Assembly: GCA_964624905.1 (NCBI GenBank)
Contig: CAZUYK010000008.1
Location: forward strand, 1-64,000
DNA from: CAZRVH01 sp964624905
Lineage (GTDB): Bacteria; Patescibacteriota; Gracilibacteria; Peribacterales; Peribacteraceae
Direction of reading: 5' to 3'
Length of the DNA: 64,000 nucleotides
Shown here: in pieces, positions 8,169 to 14,794 of the stretch
Position numbering within the stretch: the stretch's first letter is position 1
Layout: every line of letters begins with the position of its first letter
Notes under the pieces: generated by a model
Database searches by the model: none
Told to the model about the DNA's origin: nothing
The model's input: only the letters and a program-made list of their open reading frames with translations
Position numbers and translations under genes: made by a program

Positions 8169-8472
8169 TTATCTCTTCAAAGCGATGCGATGAAGAGAGA
8201 TGCAGTGACCGGATCTGCGACTCCCTACCACGGTTCGAAAGTTATAGGACTTCGAGGCCGTGTGTGTTTGTGTTGGTGTGATCGTGAGCCAGATCGGCTC
8301 CCTTTAAAGTCGGGAAGACGTGTATGTGTGTGTTGTATTTTTGTTGCCCTCAGTGAGGGTGTCTTGCGGTGGTCAGCCGCGAGGCAGGGAGGGGGAAAAA
8401 GTACGAGGTCTGCCCCGGTGGGACATACTCTTTCCCTCTCTGCTACGGGTAGGAAGATGTTCAATGATCGAA
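8136..8472 (-). ncRNA. Candidate structured non-coding RNA, about 337 nt, class unknown
   Basis: The stretch has no convincing protein frame but has an exact transcription unit on the minus strand: a consensus promoter at 8479-8507 and a terminator at 8136-8168. The transcript would begin with a hairpin (8459-8473). It then forms a long hairpin whose arms are 8384-8405 and 8424-8443 (about 20 pairs, 18-base loop), followed by hairpins at 8366-8380, 8347-8359, 8286-8300, 8235-8255, 8202-8218 and 8172-8198. Two A/C-rich unpaired linkers (about 8260-8282 and 8320-8345) separate the domains. I looked for RNase P, tmRNA, SRP and 6S hallmarks and did not find them. The promoter faces away from gmk. 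Confidence 0.7.
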
Positions 8473-8478
8473 CAGATA

Positions 8479-8507
8479 AGTATACCTGAAAGGGCGAATT
8501 TGTGCAA
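8479..8507 (-). promoter_or_regulatory. Sigma-70-type promoter of the structured RNA
   Basis: On the minus strand TTGCAC (8502-8507) and TATACT (8479-8484) are separated by exactly 17 bases. The start would fall near 8472, at the base of the first hairpin. Confidence 0.8.
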
Positions 8508-8534
8508 TACCCAAATACCCTGTAGGATCGGCAT

Positions 8535-9137
8535 ATGGAAGCCAATAAAGCCACCCCTTCGGCTGGTAAACTCGTTTTATTGATCGGCCCGAGCGGGGTC
8601 GGTAAAAGCACCATTCTGAAGGCCATACGCAAAACCCACCCGGAATTCCACTATCCCCGTTCCGCCACGACCCGTACGCGGCGGCCCGGCGAGGGGGACG
8701 AGTTCTACCACTTCGTGACCAATAGTGAATTCCAAGACCTGCTCAACAACAAGAAACTCCTTGAGTACGCGATCGTGCACGGGGGAGACCACTACGGGAC
8801 GATGGTCGACGAAATCATCCCCTTCATCAAGCTGGGCAAGATCGTTGTCCGCGAGGTGGACGTGCAGGGCTTCGTCAGCATCCAGAACAACCCGAATTTC
8901 CTACCGGAAACCAAGCACCGCCTGCAGTCGATCTTCATCATGCCGGAGCACCGCGAGGCCCTGGTGAACCGCATCCGCAATCGCGCGCCCATTTCCGATG
9001 ACGAACTGCAGCGCCGCCTGCACAGCATGGACAAGGAACTGAAGTATGCCGACCATTGCACGAACGTCGTCCTGAACAAGGACGGGAAGCTGGAGGAAAC
9101 GGTTAAAGAAGTAGAAAACCTCATTTTGAACGGTTAA
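8535..9137 (+). CDS. gmk: Guanylate kinase
   Basis: The protein is 200 residues with a P-loop GPSGVGKST (about 18-26), the GMP-binding segment SATTRTRRPGEGDEFYHF and the EVDVQG motif. It phosphorylates GMP and dGMP to the diphosphates. It is the canonical member of three guanylate-kinase-like genes in this cluster. The start lies 28 bases from the divergent RNA promoter, so the gene's own promoter must overlap that region. There is no Shine-Dalgarno. Confidence 0.93.
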   Translation: MEANKATPSAGKLVLLIGPSGVGKSTILKAIRKTHPEFHYPRSATTRTRRPGEGDEFYHFVTNSEFQDLLNNKKLLEYAIVHGGDHYGTMVDEIIPFIKLGKIVVREVDVQGFVSIQNNPNFLPETKHRLQSIFIMPEHREALVNRIRNRAPISDDELQRRLHSMDKELKYADHCTNVVLNKDGKLEETVKEVENLILNG

Positions 9138-9210
9138 GCAGCTTCAGAAGGCATTGTATTCATTTATGCGTGATGGTAGCCTTTCCGGGCTCTTTTAGAA
9201 GCATCTCGTG

Positions 9211-9288
9211 CGCCCGTAGTTCAGCCCGGATAGAACGCCAGATTGCGGATCTGGAAGTCGTAGGTTCAAATCCTGCCGGGCGCACCAT
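9211..9288 (+). tRNA. tRNA-Arg (anticodon GCG)
   Basis: A full cloverleaf: acceptor GCGCCCG/CGGGCGC, anticodon stem CCAGA/TCTGG with loop TTGCGGA, and TPsiC loop GGTTCAAATCC. CCA is encoded at 9286-9288. The anticodon GCG reads CGC. Confidence 0.95.
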
Positions 9289-9309
9289 CGTTACCAGACG
9301 AATGAAAGT

Positions 9310-9385
9310 GGGGCTTTAGCTCAGCTGGTAGAGCGCTTCCATGGCATGGAAGAGGCCACGAGTTCGAGTCTCGTAAGCTCCACCA
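9310..9385 (+). tRNA. tRNA-Ala (anticodon GGC)
   Basis: Acceptor GGGGCTT/AAGCTCC, anticodon stem CTTCC/GGAAG with loop ATGGCAT, TPsiC arm GAGTTCGAGTCTC, and encoded CCA at 9383-9385. The anticodon GGC reads GCC. It is 21 bases from the preceding tRNA, so the two are probably cotranscribed. Confidence 0.95.
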
Positions 9386-9420
9386 ATCAACATCCTGGAA
9401 TTTTCAGGTATGATTTCACC

Positions 9421-9951
9421 GTGTCCGAAAAACACCCCGTCATCGCCCTCGTGGGACCCAGTGGCTGCGGCAAGACGTCCATCATGCTGAAGGTGTTCGA
9501 GAAGCTGCCCGGGAAGGTCTTCCCCATGACGAACCTGACCAGCCGCCCGAAGCGCGAACCCTCGGACGACGTGTTCTACAAGTTCGTGGAGCCGGAGGAG
9601 ATACGGAGGATGGAAGCGCGGGGAGAGTTGGCACAGTACCTGGAATACGCTGGGAATCTGTACGGTTCCGTGAAGGCGTGGAACGAGGCGACGCTGAAGA
9701 AAGGATTCGGCATCCACGCGTACGTGGAGCAAGGCGTACACGACATGCGCGCGGCCGGCTACGACGTGATCCCCGTGAAAGTAACGTCGGACAACATCGT
9801 GTTCCGCGACGAAAAGAGATCGTCCGAAGACGCGCAACGCGGCAGGATGGAACTCGATTACGCATTCACCCTGCACAACTCCTTCAAGCCGGGAGGATTG
9901 GACAAGGCCGCGGACGAACTCGTCGCATTCATCCTCTCCCTCACGCCATGA
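9421..9951 (+). CDS. Guanylate-kinase-like P-loop protein (paralogue 2)
   Basis: The protein is 176 residues from the GTG at 9421; any earlier start would lie inside the tRNA-Ala gene. It has a P-loop GPSGCGKTS and the core TSRPKREPSDDVFYKFVEPEE, which parallels the guanylate-kinase SxTTRxxRxxExxxxxYxF segment. The EVDVQG motif of gmk is missing, and the C-terminal half (GLDKAADELVAFILSL) is shared only with the next gene. It probably phosphorylates a nucleotide or related small molecule, but GMP specificity is doubtful. Coupled to the next gene by ATGA. Confidence 0.7.
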   Translation: MSEKHPVIALVGPSGCGKTSIMLKVFEKLPGKVFPMTNLTSRPKREPSDDVFYKFVEPEEIRRMEARGELAQYLEYAGNLYGSVKAWNEATLKKGFGIHAYVEQGVHDMRAAGYDVIPVKVTSDNIVFRDEKRSSEDAQRGRMELDYAFTLHNSFKPGGLDKAADELVAFILSLTP

Positions 9952-10511
9952 CACGCTTCCCTATCATCGCACTGGTAGGCCACAGCGGCAGCGGCAAGAC
10001 GACGCTGATGGAAAAAATCCTGGAGCGCCTGCCGCACGACGTGTTCCGCATCAAGTACCTCACGAGCAGGCCGAAGCGCGATGCGTCGGATGATCTTTCG
10101 TATTATTTCCTGACACCCGGGGAATTCGCACGGATGGAAGCCGCCGGAGAGCTGGCTTCCCATACGGAATACAGCGGATACCATTACGGCACGAGCCATG
10201 CGAACCTGGCGATGCTCAAGGAGAAGTTCGGAATCCAGGCCTACACGCAGCAGAGCATCGAAAACATCCGCAAGGCGGGATACGAGGTGATCGCCGTAAA
10301 GATCGAATCACATATGCTGGATGACCGGGGAGACGGCAAGCGAAAACAAGACGATCTCGAGCGCGACAAGAAGGATGTCGGATATTCGCTTGTGATCCGC
10401 AACTCCTTCGCTCCGGGCGGACTTGAGAAGGCGGCGGACGAACTCACGTCGTTTATCCTGTCGCTTAGGAATCAACTGTCGAATGCAGGTAATCCAGAAG
10501 CCAGGGGATAG
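9948..10511 (+). CDS. Guanylate-kinase-like P-loop protein (paralogue 3)
   Basis: The 187-residue protein begins MTRFPIIALVGHSGSGKTTL, a perfect P-loop. It has the TSRPKRDASDDLSYYF segment shared with the preceding gene, and likewise lacks EVDVQG. The start overlaps the upstream stop as ATGA, and its 3' end overlaps the convergent Nudix gene by 47 bases. The two non-canonical paralogues are close to each other and clearly arose by tandem duplication; the substrate is unknown. Confidence 0.7.
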   Translation: MTRFPIIALVGHSGSGKTTLMEKILERLPHDVFRIKYLTSRPKRDASDDLSYYFLTPGEFARMEAAGELASHTEYSGYHYGTSHANLAMLKEKFGIQAYTQQSIENIRKAGYEVIAVKIESHMLDDRGDGKRKQDDLERDKKDVGYSLVIRNSFAPGGLEKAADELTSFILSLRNQLSNAGNPEARG

Positions 10512-11034
10512 CCGACACAACGGGAGCAGCGGGCATTTGGGCGAGTATTTCTTTCGTGAGCAAGGCGGACACTGGCAGCCACAGGCGTTCGATATTCGCT
10601 TCATCCTCATCTGGGTTGCCCCCATCCTCCGCGTTCCCCTCGCAATCTTCGGCGATGAATACCGAGAAGCTGCTCCTGCTGGTGGTATGGTTTTCCGTCA
10701 TGACTCCCAGCAGGCACACGTCCGCTCCTTTGAAGCCGGTCTCCTCCAGCAGTTCCCGCGCGGCGGCGTCGCGTGGCTCTTCGCCCTCTTCGCAATAACC
10801 TGCGGGAAAGGTAAGAACGTACTTGCGCGCGCCATGCTTGTACTGACGCAGGAGAAGCACCTCGCCTTTGCGGTTCACCGGTACCACGATCACGTATTCC
10901 TTCGCCGACGAAAGGACGTACGGACGAGTGGCGCCACTGCGGTCGCGCACCGTTTCCTCATCGAGACGTATCCATTTGTTTTCGAATATGGTTCGGCTGC
11001 CGATGGTCTCAAGCGGAAATTCCTGTGCGTGCAT
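10465..11034 (-). CDS. Nudix hydrolase (ADP-ribose pyrophosphatase-like)
   Basis: From the ATG at 11034 the protein is 189 residues. The Nudix box GYCEEGEEPRDAAARELLEE (G-x5-E-x7-REUxEExG) is intact, preceded by the typical VLLLRQYKHGARKYVLTFPAG strand-loop seen in ADP-ribose/sugar-nucleotide pyrophosphatases. It is the last gene of a three-gene reverse operon with another Nudix-like protein and a nucleotidyltransferase, overlapping the former by 26 bases. The likely substrate is a nucleoside diphosphate linked to a sugar. Confidence 0.85.
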   Translation of the reverse strand: MHAQEFPLETIGSRTIFENKWIRLDEETVRDRSGATRPYVLSSAKEYVIVVPVNRKGEVLLLRQYKHGARKYVLTFPAGYCEEGEEPRDAAARELLEETGFKGADVCLLGVMTENHTTSRSSFSVFIAEDCEGNAEDGGNPDEDEANIERLWLPVSALLTKEILAQMPAAPVVSAIPWLLDYLHSTVDS

Positions 11035-11719
11035 GGAGGGATTGGGGAAGGGAAAAAAGCGTCGTGATGATCTGCGGCTCGTGCGCGTGGTGGATGCACA
11101 TGAGAGGCGCGGCCGGGACATAGGCAAGGCCGGCCGACGGCAGATCGAGCAGCGTCCGCGCGTAGCGCTCCGCCAGCCGCCGAAGATTATCCGCAGCCAG
11201 GTAGAATTGTCCCGTTTTGGTGAAAGACCGAGGCTGCGCGTCGAAAAACGCCAGGAACTTTTCCCACTCCATCCATTCGAAGTGAGCGATCTTATGGCAT
11301 CCGGCCGGAATGGAAGGCGTCTGGGAAGTAGCCACGATATGGAGGGAAATAAGCTCCCTGTTCACCATGCCCGCGTCGTCTTCGTACGTTTTTACGATCC
11401 TCAGGGTAACAGGAACATGGATACTCGCATACTTGGTGATATTCAACTCCTCACGCAGGCCCCGGCGCAGGGTCGCGTCCTCATCGAGGCAGTCTTCCAT
11501 GGTCATTTGCGTCGCCAGGCTCTGGTCGTATTTGCGCCGCCCGATATCGACGCGATCCGAGCGCATTTGCACAAGGGTATCGAACGAACCGTGCGCGTTG
11601 GGACGCACAACGAACGCCTGCACGCCGCGATGCCAATCGCCGTCGCGGTGTATGTCCGCTCGCGGTTTGCAACCGAGGAATGCTTCCGAAACCGGATCAA
11701 AGATGGGCATGAGCTGCAT
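11009..11719 (-). CDS. Nudix-like protein with degenerate Nudix box
   Basis: The 236-residue protein has the Nudix fold opening RADIHRDGDWHRGVQAFVV, similar to isopentenyl-diphosphate isomerase-type Nudix proteins, and a box-like segment DEDATLRRGLREELNI. The glycine and first glutamate of the Nudix box are missing, though REEL remains. A long C-terminal half carries no motif I recognise. It overlaps both operon partners at its ends, so the three genes are tightly coupled. Catalytic activity is uncertain. Confidence 0.65.
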   Translation of the reverse strand: MQLMPIFDPVSEAFLGCKPRADIHRDGDWHRGVQAFVVRPNAHGSFDTLVQMRSDRVDIGRRKYDQSLATQMTMEDCLDEDATLRRGLREELNITKYASIHVPVTLRIVKTYEDDAGMVNRELISLHIVATSQTPSIPAGCHKIAHFEWMEWEKFLAFFDAQPRSFTKTGQFYLAADNLRRLAERYARTLLDLPSAGLAYVPAAPLMCIHHAHEPQIITTLFSLPQSLHARTGISA

Positions 11720-12533
11720 GCGGGGGTGGGGAAAGACGCTGTCGGAGAAGATTGAGGCGATCGGGAGTGCCGTAGTCGAAGATGGGCCTCCGGAACGGAA
11801 TCGCGCGAAGAACGGGAGGCATTCCCGTGCCGAACAACCGTTCGTTCTGCTTCCTGATGAACGGCAACGTATCCCAGTAGAAATCGCCGCCGGCCGAACC
11901 CTCCGCTCGCCATCGCTCGTCTACGAAGCGGCGATAGATCTCCGGAATAAGGGAATGGATGGCGCCCTTGATGTACGTATGCAGCGAACCGATGTTCCCC
12001 GACACATCGCCGATGATCCCCAGCGTCAAGGGATCGACGAGCAGCCCGTCGTAGTCGGACATGGCCGGCTCGTCGCGGAATACGCCCCAGTGTATCGCGT
12101 GCGACAGCGAAGACTGGCGCGCGAACGCTGCGAAATCTTCCGGAAAACAATGGATGTCCTGCGCGCAAACAATGTAGCGATACTCTTGGCCGAATTCCCC
12201 CATGATTTTCGAAATCCCCCTCTCGGTATTTTCCGCGGCACGGCATTCTGCATAGCCGTAACGATTGATCACGTCGCGAAACGCATCGCGTTCGTCGTCG
12301 CGACGGTACAGGATGATCTTATCATGGGGCACTGACTCGAAGCATTCCTGCATCAGATCAAGCCCGCGGGCATTGTCGGGAAAGCGCACGGGAACAAGCC
12401 CCTTCGGAAGACCTTGCGACACGGACCGCAAGCGGGTGCCGAAACCGGCCGCAAGGATAACGATGTGCGTCTTCGCCCGTTCCCGCTCACCGTCTCCCGG
12501 GGAAAGGCCTGTGGTTTCGCGCAATCGGATCAT
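11697..12533 (-). CDS. Sugar-phosphate nucleotidyltransferase-like protein
   Basis: The 278-residue protein has the nucleotidyltransferase signature ILAAGFGTRLR (about 26-36) followed by the LPKGLVPV lysine motif, as in glucose-1-phosphate or mannose-1-phosphate NDP-transferases. The acidic motif CAQDIHCF replaces the usual GD metal site. It is the first gene of the operon with two Nudix-fold proteins, which suggests synthesis and turnover of a nucleotide-linked sugar; the exact sugar cannot be read from sequence. Confidence 0.75.
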   Translation of the reverse strand: MIRLRETTGLSPGDGERERAKTHIVILAAGFGTRLRSVSQGLPKGLVPVRFPDNARGLDLMQECFESVPHDKIILYRRDDERDAFRDVINRYGYAECRAAENTERGISKIMGEFGQEYRYIVCAQDIHCFPEDFAAFARQSSLSHAIHWGVFRDEPAMSDYDGLLVDPLTLGIIGDVSGNIGSLHTYIKGAIHSLIPEIYRRFVDERWRAEGSAGGDFYWDTLPFIRKQNERLFGTGMPPVLRAIPFRRPIFDYGTPDRLNLLRQRLSPPPHAAHAHL

Positions 12534-12698
12534 GCGCTCATTTCACTCCCCTGCCGGCACGGAGAATAGAACCGGGTCGGGGGCTTGCTTGCACGGGCAT
12601 TGGCATTTTGTTTTCCACAGGCCATTTCCAAAAGTTCCTCACGGACATGGAACAAGAAAGACATAGATGCGATGACGGCGGTGCTTTATACTCACCCC

Positions 12699-13259
12699 AT
12701 GATCAAGACCCTCGATGACGTTCGAGAGAAACTCTTCACCTGGAAGGAGATCGATATCGCGAAGGAATCCAATCCCGTGATGGGCAACGGCAACCCGAAG
12801 GCGGAGATCGTATTCATCGGCGAGGCGCCGGGAGAGAAGGAGAACGCGCGGGGCATTCCGTTCGTGGGCCAGGCCGGCAAGCTGCTCGACACGCTCCTGG
12901 AATCGATCGGACTGGTGCGCGCGGACGTGTACATCACCAACGTCGTGAAGTTCCGCCCGCCGGAAAACCGGGATCCCACCCCCGAGGAAAAGGAAGCATG
13001 CCTCCCCTTCCTGCAAATGGAACTTGCGATCATCAAGCCGAAGGTGTTGGTTCCGCTGGGACGCCATGCACTGACGACGTTCTTCACGAAACTCAACATC
13101 AGCGACGCGCACGGCAAGGCGCACACGCTGCCGGACGGATCCGCCGTGTTCCCCATCTACCATCCCGCCGCGGCGTTGCATAACCCGGGACTGCGCCAGG
13201 CGCTGTTCGACGACTTCGCGGCGTTGAAGAAGTTTTTGGATGAAAGAAAAAAGGGTTAG
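12699..13259 (+). CDS. Uracil-DNA glycosylase family 4-like, lacking most Fe-S cysteines
   Basis: From the ATG at 12699 the protein is 186 residues. It has the family signature GEAPGEKENARGIPFVGQAG (41-60), the YITNVVKFRPPENRDPTPEE segment and the C-terminal PIYHPAA motif, so it should excise uracil from DNA. Family 4 enzymes carry four Cys binding a 4Fe-4S cluster: an N-terminal pair and two around the NVVKCRPP region. Here the N-terminal pair is absent and KCRPP reads KFRPP; only the Cys in EACLPF remains. The cluster has therefore probably been lost. The TAG stop is part of the following repeat. Confidence 0.85.
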   Translation: MIKTLDDVREKLFTWKEIDIAKESNPVMGNGNPKAEIVFIGEAPGEKENARGIPFVGQAGKLLDTLLESIGLVRADVYITNVVKFRPPENRDPTPEEKEACLPFLQMELAIIKPKVLVPLGRHALTTFFTKLNISDAHGKAHTLPDGSAVFPIYHPAAALHNPGLRQALFDDFAALKKFLDERKKG

Positions 13260-13318
13260 GGTTTGGACTTGAAACCAAGTACCAACCCTTACGCTTCCTA
13301 ACCCCAACCCCAACCCTC
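13253..13318. repeat. G-rich/C-rich inverted repeat between a stop and a start codon
   Basis: GGGTTAGGGTTTGG contains the stop codon of the glycosylase. It is followed by a small inner hairpin and then CCTAACCCCAACCCCAACCC, its near reverse complement, which ends 4 bases before the next ATG. A similar single-arm array lies at 40041-40069. Confidence 0.65.
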
Positions 13319-13321
13319 ATC

Positions 13322-13684
13322 ATGACCACCCTCCTCTACAGCATCATCGTCGCGGCCATGCTCTCGGTGACGTCGCTCATCACGGTGCTGCTGCGCGTCA
13401 GCCCTCTCTCGTCCCCGGCCCAGGCGTTGCCTGCATTCTTCGCGTCGGTGTTCCTTTCCATCGCCAGTGTCGCGACCATCGGGTTGTACTACCTGTGGAA
13501 ATGGTTCCCGTTCCACGCATGGGATGACGGGAAGATCCTCGGCATTTCGCTGCGGCAAGGCATCTTCCTAGGCCTGGCCACCGTCATCCTGATCCTCTTC
13601 CACCTCCTGGGCATCCTGACATGGTGGATCGGCATCCTGATCTACCTGGTATTCGTGCTCATCGAGCTGGCGCTGCAGCATTGA
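13322..13684 (+). CDS. Hypothetical four-helix membrane protein
   Basis: The 120-residue protein has four hydrophobic helices with short loops and few charges (starting TTLLYSIIVAAMLSVTSLI). No catalytic motif or known family is visible. The leader is the C-rich repeat CCCCAACCCTCATC rather than a Shine-Dalgarno. It sits 40 bases before pheS and may be cotranscribed with it, although a TATGCT box (13714-13719) just upstream of pheS suggests that gene has its own promoter. Confidence 0.65.
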   Translation: MTTLLYSIIVAAMLSVTSLITVLLRVSPLSSPAQALPAFFASVFLSIASVATIGLYYLWKWFPFHAWDDGKILGISLRQGIFLGLATVILILFHLLGILTWWIGILIYLVFVLIELALQH

Positions 13685-13724
13685 TCCACTTTTGCGTGCC
13701 CCGTCGATACGGTATGCTGCCGCC

Positions 13725-14720
13725 ATGACGACAGCAGTTTCATGGGAAGCAGAGATCGACAAAATCTTGAAGGCCACCTCGCCCGAGGATATTGATGCGC
13801 TTGAATTGCATTTGCTCGGCAGGAAGCAAGGAGTCTTGAACGACGCGCTGAAGGCGCTGGGTGCCATGGACCCCGAGGAGCGTAAAACGAAGGGCCAGGA
13901 ACTGAACGTATGGAAGCAGAAGGTAACGGATGCGATCACGCAGAGGAGAAGCGAGCTGATGCAGGGCAAGCTGTCCGCATTGGCCGACACCGACAAACTG
14001 GATGTGACACTGGACCTGCCGAAGACGGAGCGCGGCCACTTGCACCTCATCCCGCAGTTCATCCGCCAAGCGGAAGAAGTATTCGGCCGCATGGGATTCG
14101 ACGTGGCCGAGGGAAACGAAATCGAATCGGAGGAGTACAACTTCGACCTTTTGAACATCCGTGCGGACCATCCCGCGCGCGACGCGCAGGACACGTTCTT
14201 CGTGAAGGACATGCCGGGCTACCTGCTGCGCACGCAGACGTCGCCCGTGCAGATCCACTACATGCGTTCGCATGAGGCACCGTTCCGCATGATCTGCCCC
14301 GGCCGCGTGTACCGCAAAGAATCCGACGCGACGCATTCCCCTCTCTTCCATCAGATCGAAGGATTGATGGTGGGACCGGACGTGTCGCTGGCCAACATGA
14401 AAGCGGTGATGAGCGCGGCTATCCGAGAACTCGTTTCCCCCGATATCGAATTCCGCTTCCGCACGAGCTTCTTCCCGTTCGTGGAACCGGGGTTGGAAGT
14501 GGACATGCGTCATCGCAACACGTCGGAAGCGAAGTGGCTGGAGGTCGGCGGCTGCGGCATGGTGCACCCGAACGTCCTGAAGAACGGCGGCGTGGACCCG
14601 CAGTCATTCCGCGGCTTCGCGTTCGGCTTCGGCGTGGAGAGATTGGTGATGATCAAACACGGAATCACGGACTTGAGAGCGTTCTACGAAGGAGACATGC
14701 GTTTCTTGAGGCAGTTCTAA
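13725..14720 (+). CDS. pheS: Phenylalanine-tRNA ligase alpha subunit
   Basis: From the ATG at 13725 the protein is 331 residues. The N-terminal coiled-coil (about 1-85) precedes the class II catalytic core. Motif 2 is FRMICPGRVYRKESDATHSP, followed by HQIEGLMV; motif 3 is GFAFGFGVERLVMIKHGI near the C-terminus. It charges tRNA-Phe together with the beta subunit, which is not adjacent here (pheT normally follows). It ends at a strong bidirectional terminator. Confidence 0.95.
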   Translation: MTTAVSWEAEIDKILKATSPEDIDALELHLLGRKQGVLNDALKALGAMDPEERKTKGQELNVWKQKVTDAITQRRSELMQGKLSALADTDKLDVTLDLPKTERGHLHLIPQFIRQAEEVFGRMGFDVAEGNEIESEEYNFDLLNIRADHPARDAQDTFFVKDMPGYLLRTQTSPVQIHYMRSHEAPFRMICPGRVYRKESDATHSPLFHQIEGLMVGPDVSLANMKAVMSAAIRELVSPDIEFRFRTSFFPFVEPGLEVDMRHRNTSEAKWLEVGGCGMVHPNVLKNGGVDPQSFRGFAFGFGVERLVMIKHGITDLRAFYEGDMRFLRQF

Positions 14721-14737
14721 ACGACGGATTTAAAAAG

Positions 14738-14767
14738 GCCGCCAGTCCGAAGACTGGCGGCGCTTTC
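14738..14767. terminator. Bidirectional terminator between pheS and the surface-protein gene
   Basis: A perfect 10-bp stem GCCGCCAGTC/GACTGGCGGC with a CGAA loop has GCTTTCTT on the plus side and five T residues on the minus side, so it serves both convergent genes. Confidence 0.9.
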
Positions 14768-14794
14768 TTCACGTAGGGTTTTCTTTTCTCCTTG

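Noticed and set aside
8136..8472. RNase P RNA, tmRNA, 6S or SRP RNA
   Set aside because: The RNase P P4 consensus (GAGGAAAGTCC), a tRNA-Ala-like end with a tag frame, the SRP GGAAG apical loop and the 6S single long bubble were not found.
8154..8489. Plus-strand frames across the structured RNA region
   Set aside because: Composition is GT-repeat-like, there is no motif, and the minus strand has promoter, folds and terminator.
13253..13318. Telomere-like TTAGGG repeat
   Set aside because: It lies inside the chromosome between two genes and has only two or three units; the resemblance is chance.
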